From positions 1-5,163 of the forward strand of contig JBKHJZ010000217.1 of assembly GCA_046537875.1 (NCBI GenBank): a stretch of DNA of 5,163 bases, in the 5' to 3' direction. Both the position numbers and the translations under genes were made by a program. Of the stretch, positions 1 through 5,163 are shown in pieces. The DNA is from JBKHJZ01 sp046537875 (GTDB lineage: Bacteria > Actinomycetota > Acidimicrobiia > Acidimicrobiales > VFJN01). How positions within the stretch are numbered: position 1 is the first letter of the stretch; each line of letters opens with the position of its first letter. The notes under the pieces are model-generated. The model saw only the letters and a list, made by a program, of their open reading frames with translations, was not told where the DNA came from and did no database searches.

Positions 1-51
1 GGGCAACGGCTCCCGGCCCTCGGGCTGCCTGTGGTCGCTGGGCTCAGTCAT
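1..51 (-). CDS. N-terminus of a divergent gene, unidentified, cut by the window edge
   Basis: Reading leftward from an ATG at 51-49, 17 codons run open to the window edge and translate as MTEPSDHRQPEGREPLP. Three observations support a real gene start. A purine-rich Shine-Dalgarno stretch (GGGGAGGG, 63-56) sits just upstream. Sixteen of the 17 codons end in G or C, as in the neighbouring genes. The hydrophilic Pro/Glu/Arg-rich start resembles the disordered N-termini common in actinobacterial proteins. It has no hydrophobic stretch, so a signal peptide does not begin here. The product cannot be identified from 17 residues. It would be transcribed divergently from the PaaX-family gene and could be a target of that regulator, which is inference from position only. 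The opposite strand is also open here but has poorer third-position GC. Confidence 0.55.
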   Translation of the reverse strand, partial: MTEPSDHRQPEGREPLP

Positions 52-55
52 CCAT

Positions 56-63
56 CCCTCCCC
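56..63 (-). promoter_or_regulatory. Shine-Dalgarno site of the divergent gene
   Basis: On the minus strand the bases read GGGGAGGG, with the GGAGG core (61-57) ending 5 bases before the ATG at 51. It is the strongest ribosome binding site in the window. It favours the ATG at 51 over another at 55-53, which lies too close to the site and reads only Met-Asp-Asp-stop. Confidence 0.6.
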
Positions 64-195
64 TCTGGTCCGGGTCGAGCCCTCCGGCACCCGACGCCCG
101 CACTGATCTCCCTGCCGACTTCCGGTCATGCATCCGGGTTCGCGATCGACCACCCCATGGTGCCATCCGCGTCCACGTCGCCGCCGGTGGCGCGT

Positions 196-212
196 CGGGT
201 CGGGCTCACCCG
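196..212. repeat. Inverted repeat next to the -35 element, possible operator
   Basis: CGGGT (196-200) and ACCCG (208-212) form a 5-base inverted repeat with a 7-base spacer that ends directly against the TTGACA at 213. A repressor or activator bound here could affect the promoter. The arms are short, and such repeats arise often in GC-rich DNA. The sequence does not resemble the TGATTC-type site of Escherichia coli PaaX. Confidence 0.2.
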
Positions 213-242
213 TTGACACCCACGCTAGCGGTCGCGTCTACT
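213..242 (+). promoter_or_regulatory. Candidate housekeeping-sigma promoter for the PaaX-family gene (probably leaderless)
   Basis: A perfect TTGACA -35 hexamer lies at 213-218. After an 18-base spacer comes TCTACT at 237-242, which matches TATAAT at four of six positions but lacks the usual A at position 2. Transcription would begin about 7-8 bases after the -10 element, at 249-250, which is exactly the GTG start codon at 250. The resulting mRNA would have no 5' leader, agreeing with the absence of a Shine-Dalgarno sequence there. Leaderless transcripts are common in actinobacteria. The weak -10 element is the main doubt. Confidence 0.5.
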
Positions 243-249
243 GACGGCC

Positions 250-1224
250 GTGGCGCAAACGACCGGCGCACCCGCGGCCGCCGAGGCCGCCCCGCCCGTG
301 CGCCGCGCACTGGACGATCGCGACCTCCCGACGCGGATGCTCCTCCTGGGACTGGCGCGCGACGACGGCTCCATCCTCGGCGCAGAGGCGTTCGACGTCG
401 CCGGGGCCTGCCGGCGGTCGCCGGAGCAGGTGCGCTCGTGCCTCCGCCGCCTCGTCGCCGAGGGGCTCTTCCTGCGGGAGGGCACGGGCCAGCGCGCCGT
501 CTACCGGCCCACGCCGAGCGGCCTGGCCGTGCTCGCCGCCGGGACCGAGCGCACCCGGCTCGCGCTGGCGCAGGACCGGGCGACACGCACCTGGGACGGG
601 CGGTGGCACCTCGTCGGGTTCGCCATCCCCGAGTCACGCCGGGCGGCCCGCGATGCGCTGCGGGAACGGCTCGGCGGCCGGGGCGGGCTCGGCGGCGCGC
701 CGATCCACAACGGCCTCTACGTCTCGCCCCACCCCTGGGAGTCCGAGGTGGCGGGCGCTGCCGGACGGCTCGACGTCCACCAGCACGTGACGACAGCGGT
801 GAGCGACCGGCTCACCATCGGCGGCGTGGACGACCCCCGCGCCCTGGCCGCGCGGCTCTGGCCGCTCGACGGGATCGCCGAGCGCTATCGCGCCTTCATC
901 GAGCGGTGGCGGGACCTTCCGTCGGAGCTCGAGGCCATGCGCCGGCGGGGCCAGCGGCTGCCCGACTCGGCGTTCCTGCCCGGGGCGCTGGCGATGGGTC
1001 TCGCGTGGAGCGACTGCTTCGACGCCGACCCCCTGCTGCCGCCGGAGCTCCTCCCCCACCCGTGGCCGGGGCGAGCCGCCCGCGAGCTGTTGGTGCGGAG
1101 TCGCGAGGTGGCGCGGGAGGTGCGGGCCGAACACGACCGGCCGGCGCTGTTCCGCTCGTTCGACGACGTCATCGACACGCTCCCCGGACGGGAGCCGACA
1201 GAACAGTGGGAGACGACCGCGTGA
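250..1224 (+). CDS. PaaX-family transcriptional regulator
   Basis: This is a 324-residue protein, close to the roughly 310-320 residues of Escherichia coli PaaX, the phenylacetyl-CoA-responsive repressor of phenylacetate breakdown. Three family parts are visible. Residues about 25-95 form an N-terminal winged helix-turn-helix, with a recognition-helix region near RSPEQVRSCLRRL and a wing ending in YRPTPSG. A middle domain begins at the hallmark WDGRWHLV (115-122) and continues to about 220; in known PaaX proteins this part has a Cas2-like ferredoxin fold. The C-terminal part carries DPLLPPELLPHPWPG (260-274), another family hallmark. The GTG at 250 has no Shine-Dalgarno site but fits the predicted transcription start; a GTG at 298 (residue 17) is an alternative that keeps all domains. 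The stop overlaps the oxidoreductase start. The family is clear. The ligand is unknown, since no paa genes are in view, but PaaX proteins usually sense CoA thioesters. Confidence 0.92.
   Translation: MAQTTGAPAAAEAAPPVRRALDDRDLPTRMLLLGLARDDGSILGAEAFDVAGACRRSPEQVRSCLRRLVAEGLFLREGTGQRAVYRPTPSGLAVLAAGTERTRLALAQDRATRTWDGRWHLVGFAIPESRRAARDALRERLGGRGGLGGAPIHNGLYVSPHPWESEVAGAAGRLDVHQHVTTAVSDRLTIGGVDDPRALAARLWPLDGIAERYRAFIERWRDLPSELEAMRRRGQRLPDSAFLPGALAMGLAWSDCFDADPLLPPELLPHPWPGRAARELLVRSREVAREVRAEHDRPALFRSFDDVIDTLPGREPTEQWETTA
1208..1212 (+). promoter_or_regulatory. Ribosome binding site of the oxidoreductase gene
   Basis: GGGAG lies 8 bases before the GTG at 1221, inside the last codons of the PaaX-family gene. 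It decides the start: the reading frame is open back to position 213, but that upstream part is an Arg/Pro-rich out-of-frame reading of the regulator gene. Confidence 0.6.
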
Positions 1225-2468
1225 AGTTCGGCCTGTTCTACGAGCACCAGCTGCCCCGGCCGTGGGCGGACGACAGCGAGCACCGGTTGCTGACCGACGC
1301 GCTCGAGCAGATCGAGCTCGCCGACCGGCTGGGGATCGACTACGTCTGGGAGGTCGAGCACCACTTCCTCGAGGAGTACTCGCACTCCTCGGCACCCGAG
1401 GTCTTCCTCGCCGCCGCCAGCCAGCGCACGTCGCGCATCCGCATCGGCCACGGCATCGTGCAGCTGCCGTTCAACTTCAACCACACGGCCCGGGTCGCCG
1501 AACGCATCGCCACGCTCGACCTCGTCTCCGACGGGCGGGTCGAGTTCGGCACCGGCGAGGCCTCGTCGGAGGCGGAGCTCGGTGGCTTCCACGTCCCCCG
1601 CGACGAGAAGCGCGACCAGTGGGACGAGGCGCTCGACGCGGTCACCCGCATGTTCGTCGAGCGCCCGTTCGCGGGCTACGCGGGCCGCTGGTTCGACATG
1701 CCGGTGCGCGAGGTGGTGCCCAAGCCGCTGCAGAAGCCGCACCCCCCGCTGTGGGTGGCCTGCAGTCGCCGGGAGACGATCCACCTGGCCGCCACGAAGG
1801 GCATCGGAGCGCTGAGCTTCAGCTTCATCGAGGCCGAGGAGGCCCGTGCCTGGGTCGATGACTACTACGACACCATCGCGTCGGAGGCCTGTGTGCCCGC
1901 CGGGTTCGCGGTGAACCCGAACATCGCCGTGGTCCTGCCCCTGATGTGCCACCACGACGAGGAGACGGCGGTCGAGCGGGGGCTCGACGGCGCCCACTTC
2001 TTCGGGTTCAGCCTGGGGCACTTCTACATCTTCGGCAACCACCGGCCGGGGCGGACCAACGTGTGGGAGGAGTTCCAGGACAAGCGCGACATGTTCGGCT
2101 TCCGGCGCGAGGTGGCTGCGCAGACCGGGCAGCCGCTGGGAGCCCAGCTCGTCGAGCAGGGCCTCCGCGCCCTCCGCGGGGCGATCGGCACGCCCGACCA
2201 GATCCGGGAGCTGCTCCGGATGTACGAGGAGGTCGGCGTCGACCAGGTGATCTTCGTCTCGCAGGCCGGGCGCAACCGGCACGAGCACATCTGCGAGTCG
2301 CTGGAGCTGTTCGCCCGCGAGGTGATGCCCGAGTTCGCCGAGCGCGACCCGCAGCGCAGCAAGGAGAAGGCCGACCGGCTCGCCCCGGCCATCGAGGCCG
2401 CGCTGGCCCGGCGGGAGCCCGCCCGCGAGGCTCCCGACGTCAGCCTGCCGCCCGGCATGAGCTTCTGA
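1221..2468 (+). CDS. LLM-class (luciferase-like) flavin-dependent oxidoreductase
   Basis: This 415-residue protein belongs to the bacterial-luciferase-like monooxygenase superfamily, TIM-barrel enzymes that use reduced flavin (FMN or F420) to oxidise or reduce small organic substrates in the cytoplasm. The N-terminal strand MKFGLFYEHQ is followed by EVEHHF (44-49), matching the EHHF segment of luciferase alpha chains that holds an active-site histidine. Next come RIRIGHGIVQLPFNFNH (72-88) and RIATLDLVSDGRVEFGTG (95-112), the most conserved part of the fold, then PLQKPHPPLWVA (169-180) and GTPDQIRELL (323-332) near the C-terminal end of the barrel. A charged tail from about residue 372 follows the barrel. 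The GTG start overlaps the regulator's stop (GTGA, 1221-1224), so the two are translationally coupled. The superfamily is clear. The substrate, and whether FMN or F420 is used, cannot be read from sequence. F420 is common in actinobacteria, but the EHHF region looks more luciferase-like. Confidence 0.9.
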   Translation: MKFGLFYEHQLPRPWADDSEHRLLTDALEQIELADRLGIDYVWEVEHHFLEEYSHSSAPEVFLAAASQRTSRIRIGHGIVQLPFNFNHTARVAERIATLDLVSDGRVEFGTGEASSEAELGGFHVPRDEKRDQWDEALDAVTRMFVERPFAGYAGRWFDMPVREVVPKPLQKPHPPLWVACSRRETIHLAATKGIGALSFSFIEAEEARAWVDDYYDTIASEACVPAGFAVNPNIAVVLPLMCHHDEETAVERGLDGAHFFGFSLGHFYIFGNHRPGRTNVWEEFQDKRDMFGFRREVAAQTGQPLGAQLVEQGLRALRGAIGTPDQIRELLRMYEEVGVDQVIFVSQAGRNRHEHICESLELFAREVMPEFAERDPQRSKEKADRLAPAIEAALARREPAREAPDVSLPPGMSF

Positions 2469-2481
2469 CGACGTCGGCGAC

Positions 2482-2495
2482 CGGGCGGGTGCCCG
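2482..2495 (+). other. GC-rich hairpin after the oxidoreductase gene
   Basis: CGGGC (2482-2486) can pair with GCCCG (2491-2495) around a GGGT loop, 13 bases after the oxidoreductase stop. An overlapping pairing (GCGG 2485-2488 with CCGC 2493-2496) competes with it. No run of T follows, so it is not a convincing intrinsic terminator. It could stabilise the 3' end of the upstream mRNA or reduce read-through into the glycosidase pair. Confidence 0.25.
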
Positions 2496-2511
2496 CGGGT
2501 TCACCGGTCCC

Positions 2512-2532
2512 CGTGGTAGCCACGTGAGGTGG
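2512..2532 (+). promoter_or_regulatory. Competing small hairpins around the GH15 start codon
   Basis: CGTGG (2512-2516) and CCACG (2520-2524) can form a 5-base-pair stem with a TAG loop. The same CCAC (2520-2523) can instead pair with GTGG (2529-2532), which contains the GTG start of the GH15 gene. The two pairings exclude each other, one hiding the start and one leaving it free. No clear Shine-Dalgarno site precedes this start. The stems are short, so a regulatory role is only a possibility. Confidence 0.2.
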
Positions 2533-4334
2533 CATCCCCCATCGAGGACTACGCGCTGCTCGGCGACACCGAGACCGCCGCCCTGGTCGCCAAGGACGGG
2601 TCGATCGACTGGCTGGCGCTGCCCCGCTTCGACTCCCCCGCCTGCTTCGCCGCGCTCCTCGGCACCGAGGACAACGGGCGCTGGCAGATCGCCCCGGCGA
2701 CGACCGTGCGGGATGTCCGCCGGCACTACCGGGTGGGGCTGGTGCTCGAGACCGAGTGGCGCACCGACGAGGGCACGGTCGCCCTCATCGACTTCATGCC
2801 CATCCGCGACCAGCGGCCCAACCTGATCCGCATCGTCGAGGGCCGGGCCGGCCGCGTGCCCATGCGGCTCGAGCTCGAGGTGCGCTTCGACTACGGCGCG
2901 ATCGTGCCCTGGGTCCGGTCGATCGACGGGGTGTGGCGGGCCGTCGCCGGTCCCGACGGCCTCACGCTCACCACGCCGCTGGCCCTCCACGGTGTGAACC
3001 ACGCCACGGAGGCTCGCTTCGCCATCGAGGCCGGCGACCGGATCCCCTTCGAGCTGCAGTGGTACCCGTCCCACGAGCACCCGCCCGAGGCGGTCGACCC
3101 CGCCCAGGCCCTCCGCAGCACCGAGGCCCTCTGGGAGGACTGGACCTCGCGCTGCGCCTACGACGGCCGCTGGGTCGACGAGGTGCGGGGGTCGCTGGTC
3201 ACGCTCAAGGGACTCACGTACCACCCGACGGGCGGCATCGTCGCCGCCCCCACCACGTCGCTGCCCGAGGCGCTCGGTGGCGACCGCAACTGGGACTACC
3301 GCTACTGCTGGCTGCGCGACGCCACGTTCACCCTGCTGACGCTGATCGAGGCCGGCTACACGGCGGAGGCCGTGGCGTGGCGCGACTGGTTGCTGCGGGC
3401 GGTCGCGGGCGACCCGGGCTCGTTCCAGATCATGTACGGCATCGCCGGCGAGCGGCGCCTGCCCGAGCAGACGCTCCCCTGGCTCGGCGGCTACGCCGAC
3501 TCGCGCCCCGTGCGCGTGGGCAACGGCGCCCACGACCAGTTCCAGCTCGACGTGTGGGGCGAGGTGATGGACGCGGCCTCGGCCTCCCGCTACGCAGGGC
3601 TGGGGCCCGGCGAGGACGCCTGGGGCGTCCAGCGCGCGCTGCTCGACTTCCTCGAGGGCAGCTGGCAGAAGCCGGACGAGGGGATCTGGGAGGTCCGCGG
3701 GCCCCGCCGCCACTTCACCCACTCGAAGGTGATGGCCTGGGTCGCGTTCGACCGGGCGGTGCGGACCGTCGAGCTGTTCGGGCTGGACGGGCCGCTCGAC
3801 CGGTGGCGCGCGCTGCGCGACGACATCCACGCCGACGTGCTCGCGCACGGCGTCGACGACCGCGGTGTGCTCACCCAGTCGTACGGGTCGTCCGAGCTCG
3901 ACGCGAGCCTGCTCATGGTGCCGCTCGTCGGCTTCCTGCCGCCCGACGACCCGCGGGTCGCGGCGACGGTCGACGCCATCGCCGCCGAGCTCGGCGACGG
4001 CACCGGCCTCGTGCACCGTTACCGGCCGCGCGACGAGCTCGACGGTCTCCACAGCGGAGAGGGCGCGTTCCTCCTCTGCTGCTTCTGGCTGGCCGACTGC
4101 TACTGGCTGCTCGGGCGGGAGCGCCAGGCGTGCGACCTGTTCGAACGGCTGCTGGCGCTGCGCAACGACGTCGGGCTCCTCTCGGAGCAGGTCGACCCGG
4201 CCAGCGGGCGGCTGCTGGGCAACTTCCCGCAGGCGTTCAGCCACGTGGCGCTGGTCGACACCGCCTCGACGCTGTCCCGGCACCCCGAGAGCGCGATCGA
4301 GCGGCGGCGCCATCGCGGCCGGACCGGCGCCTGA
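2529..4334 (+). CDS. GH15-family glycoside hydrolase (glucoamylase/trehalase type)
   Basis: This 601-residue protein matches the bacterial GH15 family, inverting enzymes that release glucose from alpha-linked sugars; mycobacterial relatives act as trehalases. The N-terminal beta-sandwich domain begins with the typical IEDYALLGDTETAALVAKDG (5-24) and DWLALPRFDSP (27-37). The (alpha/alpha)6 catalytic domain starts near residue 220 and contains NWDYRYCWLRDA (254-265), YGIAGERRLPE (303-313) and GGYADSRPVRVGNGA (320-334). By comparison with fungal glucoamylase (LWEEVNG and SEQFD segments), the general acid is probably E388 in GIWEVRG and the base E553 in LLSEQVDP. Both are present, so the enzyme looks intact. 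No signal peptide is seen, so it is probably cytoplasmic. GTG at 2529 is the first possible start after an in-frame TAG at 2517. The gene ends one base before the GH1 start. Family assignment is firm. The choice between trehalase, glucoamylase and other alpha-glucosidase is open. Confidence 0.92.
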   Translation: MASPIEDYALLGDTETAALVAKDGSIDWLALPRFDSPACFAALLGTEDNGRWQIAPATTVRDVRRHYRVGLVLETEWRTDEGTVALIDFMPIRDQRPNLIRIVEGRAGRVPMRLELEVRFDYGAIVPWVRSIDGVWRAVAGPDGLTLTTPLALHGVNHATEARFAIEAGDRIPFELQWYPSHEHPPEAVDPAQALRSTEALWEDWTSRCAYDGRWVDEVRGSLVTLKGLTYHPTGGIVAAPTTSLPEALGGDRNWDYRYCWLRDATFTLLTLIEAGYTAEAVAWRDWLLRAVAGDPGSFQIMYGIAGERRLPEQTLPWLGGYADSRPVRVGNGAHDQFQLDVWGEVMDAASASRYAGLGPGEDAWGVQRALLDFLEGSWQKPDEGIWEVRGPRRHFTHSKVMAWVAFDRAVRTVELFGLDGPLDRWRALRDDIHADVLAHGVDDRGVLTQSYGSSELDASLLMVPLVGFLPPDDPRVAATVDAIAAELGDGTGLVHRYRPRDELDGLHSGEGAFLLCCFWLADCYWLLGRERQACDLFERLLALRNDVGLLSEQVDPASGRLLGNFPQAFSHVALVDTASTLSRHPESAIERRRHRGRTGA

Positions 4335-4335
4335 C

Positions 4336-5163
4336 GTGACCGCAGCCCGGACGGCCGCCGGCGGGTCCCTGCGGCGCTTCCCGCCGGGGTTCCTGTGGGG
4401 CGTCGGCACGTCGGCGGCGCAGATCGAGGGCGGTGTCGACCTCGACGGGCGGGGTCCCTCGATCTGGGACACGTTCGCCGACGCCCACGGTGCGGGGGGC
4501 GCCACGCCGGCGGTCGCCGTGGATCACCGCCGGCGCATGGTCGACGACGTCGCGCTGCTCGCCGCCCTCGGCATCCCCGCCTACCGGTTCTCGGTCGCCT
4601 GGCCGCGCGTGCAGCCCGACGGGGTCGGGCCGCCCAACGAGGCGGGCCTCGACTTCTACCGGGCCCTCGTCGACGAGCTGCTCGGTCACGGCATCGAGCC
4701 CGTCGTCACGCTGTACCACTGGGACCTGCCCCAGGCCCTGGAGGACGCAGGCGGCTGGCCCGAGCGGGCCACGGCCGAACGGTTCGCCGACTACGCCGAC
4801 CTGGTCGGCGCCGCGCTCGGCGACCGGGTGCGGCGCTGGCGCACGGTGAACGAGCCCTGGTGCGCAGCGATGCTCGGCTACGCGGCCGGCATCCACGCCC
4901 CCGGGCGCACCGACGCCGGCGCGGCGGTGGCCGCGGCCCACCACCTGCTGCTCGGGCACGGGCTCGCGGTCGACGCCCTCCGCCCGCACGTCGGGCCCGG
5001 CGCCGAGATCGGCATCACGCTCAACCCCTACCCCGTGGTCGCCGCACCGCGAGGTGACCCCGCGGGCGGTGCCGCACTGGTGACCGGCGCGGACGCCGCA
5101 GCGGACGGCGACGCGGTGCGCCGCATCGACGGCATCGCCAACCGCATCTGGTTCGGCCCGGTT
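4336..5163 (+). CDS. GH1-family beta-glucosidase-like enzyme, 3' part missing at the window end
   Basis: From GTG 4336 the frame is open to the window end, giving 276 residues of an enzyme usually about 440-480 long. GH1 enzymes are retaining beta-glycosidases with a TIM barrel. Visible hallmarks are the N-terminal signature FPPGFLWGVGTSAAQIEGG (15-33) with substrate-binding Q29, GRGPSIWDTFA (39-49), YRFSVAWPRVQPDG (83-96), YHWDLPQAL (127-135) with H128 and W129, and TVNEPW (170-175), where E173 is the acid/base catalyst. The nucleophile motif (usually TENG) lies beyond the window. Oddities are DHRRRM at 63-68, where many relatives have DHYHR, and a Gly/Ala-rich stretch at about 236-262 that looks like an insertion. 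One base separates it from the GH15 stop (TGACGTG) and there is no clear Shine-Dalgarno site, so translation is probably coupled to the upstream gene. The exact sugar cannot be told. Confidence 0.92.
   Translation, partial: MTAARTAAGGSLRRFPPGFLWGVGTSAAQIEGGVDLDGRGPSIWDTFADAHGAGGATPAVAVDHRRRMVDDVALLAALGIPAYRFSVAWPRVQPDGVGPPNEAGLDFYRALVDELLGHGIEPVVTLYHWDLPQALEDAGGWPERATAERFADYADLVGAALGDRVRRWRTVNEPWCAAMLGYAAGIHAPGRTDAGAAVAAAHHLLLGHGLAVDALRPHVGPGAEIGITLNPYPVVAAPRGDPAGGAALVTGADAAADGDAVRRIDGIANRIWFGPV

Larger units (their letters stand above)
52..249. promoter_or_regulatory. Divergent intergenic region between the leftward gene and the PaaX-family gene
   Basis: About 200 bases separate the two divergent starts. 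Frames on both strands stay open across parts of this stretch, but the translations are Pro/Ser/Arg-rich and show no family resemblance, so I call it non-coding. It contains the candidate rightward promoter (213-242) and an inverted repeat just before it (196-212). Small palindromes also occur: ATGCAT at 128-133, TCGCGA at 140-145, CGATCG at 143-148 and CCATGG at 155-160. I see no TANNNT-type -10 element for the leftward gene between about 60 and 220, so its promoter is unassigned. A PaaX-family repressor often binds near its own promoter, so an operator here is expected but not identified. Confidence 0.6.

Noticed and set aside
115..170. A PaaX-type operator among the small palindromes (ATGCAT, TCGCGA, CCATGG)
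   Set aside because: None resembles the described PaaX site, and short palindromes of this kind are expected by chance in this base composition.
31..216. A 61-codon plus-strand frame in the upstream region
   Set aside because: Its composition is low-complexity Pro/Ser/His, its third-position GC is lower than in the real genes, it has no ribosome binding site, and it overlaps the better-supported leftward gene and the promoter.
213..1220. N-terminal extension of the oxidoreductase frame back to 213
   Set aside because: This stretch is an out-of-frame reading of the PaaX-family gene. The luciferase-like fold begins at 1221, with a ribosome binding site placed for that start.
2469..2528. Intrinsic terminator between the oxidoreductase and GH15 genes
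   Set aside because: GC-rich hairpins are present but no T-run follows, so termination here cannot be claimed.
2756..4339. A 527-codon plus-strand frame overlapping the GH15 gene
   Set aside because: It is an out-of-frame reading of the GH15 gene, dominated by Arg, Ala and Pro, with no conserved motifs.
885..4505. A very long open frame (1206 codons) on the minus strand
   Set aside because: It runs opposite three genes with clear families and through the non-coding gap at 2469-2528. Its translation is Arg/Val/Pro/Leu-rich with no domain I recognise. Long antisense frames are expected where codons end in G or C.

Overview
The window is very GC-rich throughout (roughly 70% or more by eye), with codons that almost always end in G or C, GTG starts and overlapping gene ends. 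This fits a high-GC actinomycete. An Acidimicrobiia-like lineage is possible from the gene content, but the sequence alone does not prove it. There are no RNA genes, CRISPR arrays, insertion sequences or attachment sites that I can support.

Layout: positions 1-51 look like the first 17 codons of a gene reading leftward off the window, with a strong ribosome binding site. Positions 52-249 are a divergent intergenic region with a candidate promoter for the rightward genes. Four genes then read rightward with almost no gaps: a PaaX-family transcriptional repressor (250-1224); a luciferase-like (LLM-class) flavin-dependent oxidoreductase (1221-2468), whose GTG overlaps the repressor's stop; after 60 bases, a GH15-family glycoside hydrolase of the glucoamylase/trehalase type (2529-4334); and, one base later, a GH1-family beta-glucosidase-like enzyme (4336 onward) cut by the window end.

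How the genes may work together: the repressor and oxidoreductase are translationally coupled, so the repressor probably controls its own gene and the oxidoreductase, possibly in response to an acyl- or aryl-CoA as in known PaaX proteins. The two glycoside hydrolases form a second coupled pair, likely releasing glucose from alpha-linked (GH15) and beta-linked (GH1) sugars in the cytoplasm. No signal peptide is visible on GH15 or at the GH1 start. Whether the two pairs form one four-gene operon depends on the 60-base gap, which holds small GC-rich hairpins but no U-tract.

I find no clear case for an undescribed system. The points most worth a second look are the PaaX-oxidoreductase pairing without paa catabolic genes, the apparently leaderless repressor transcript, competing hairpins at the GH15 start, and a low-complexity insertion in the GH1 enzyme.
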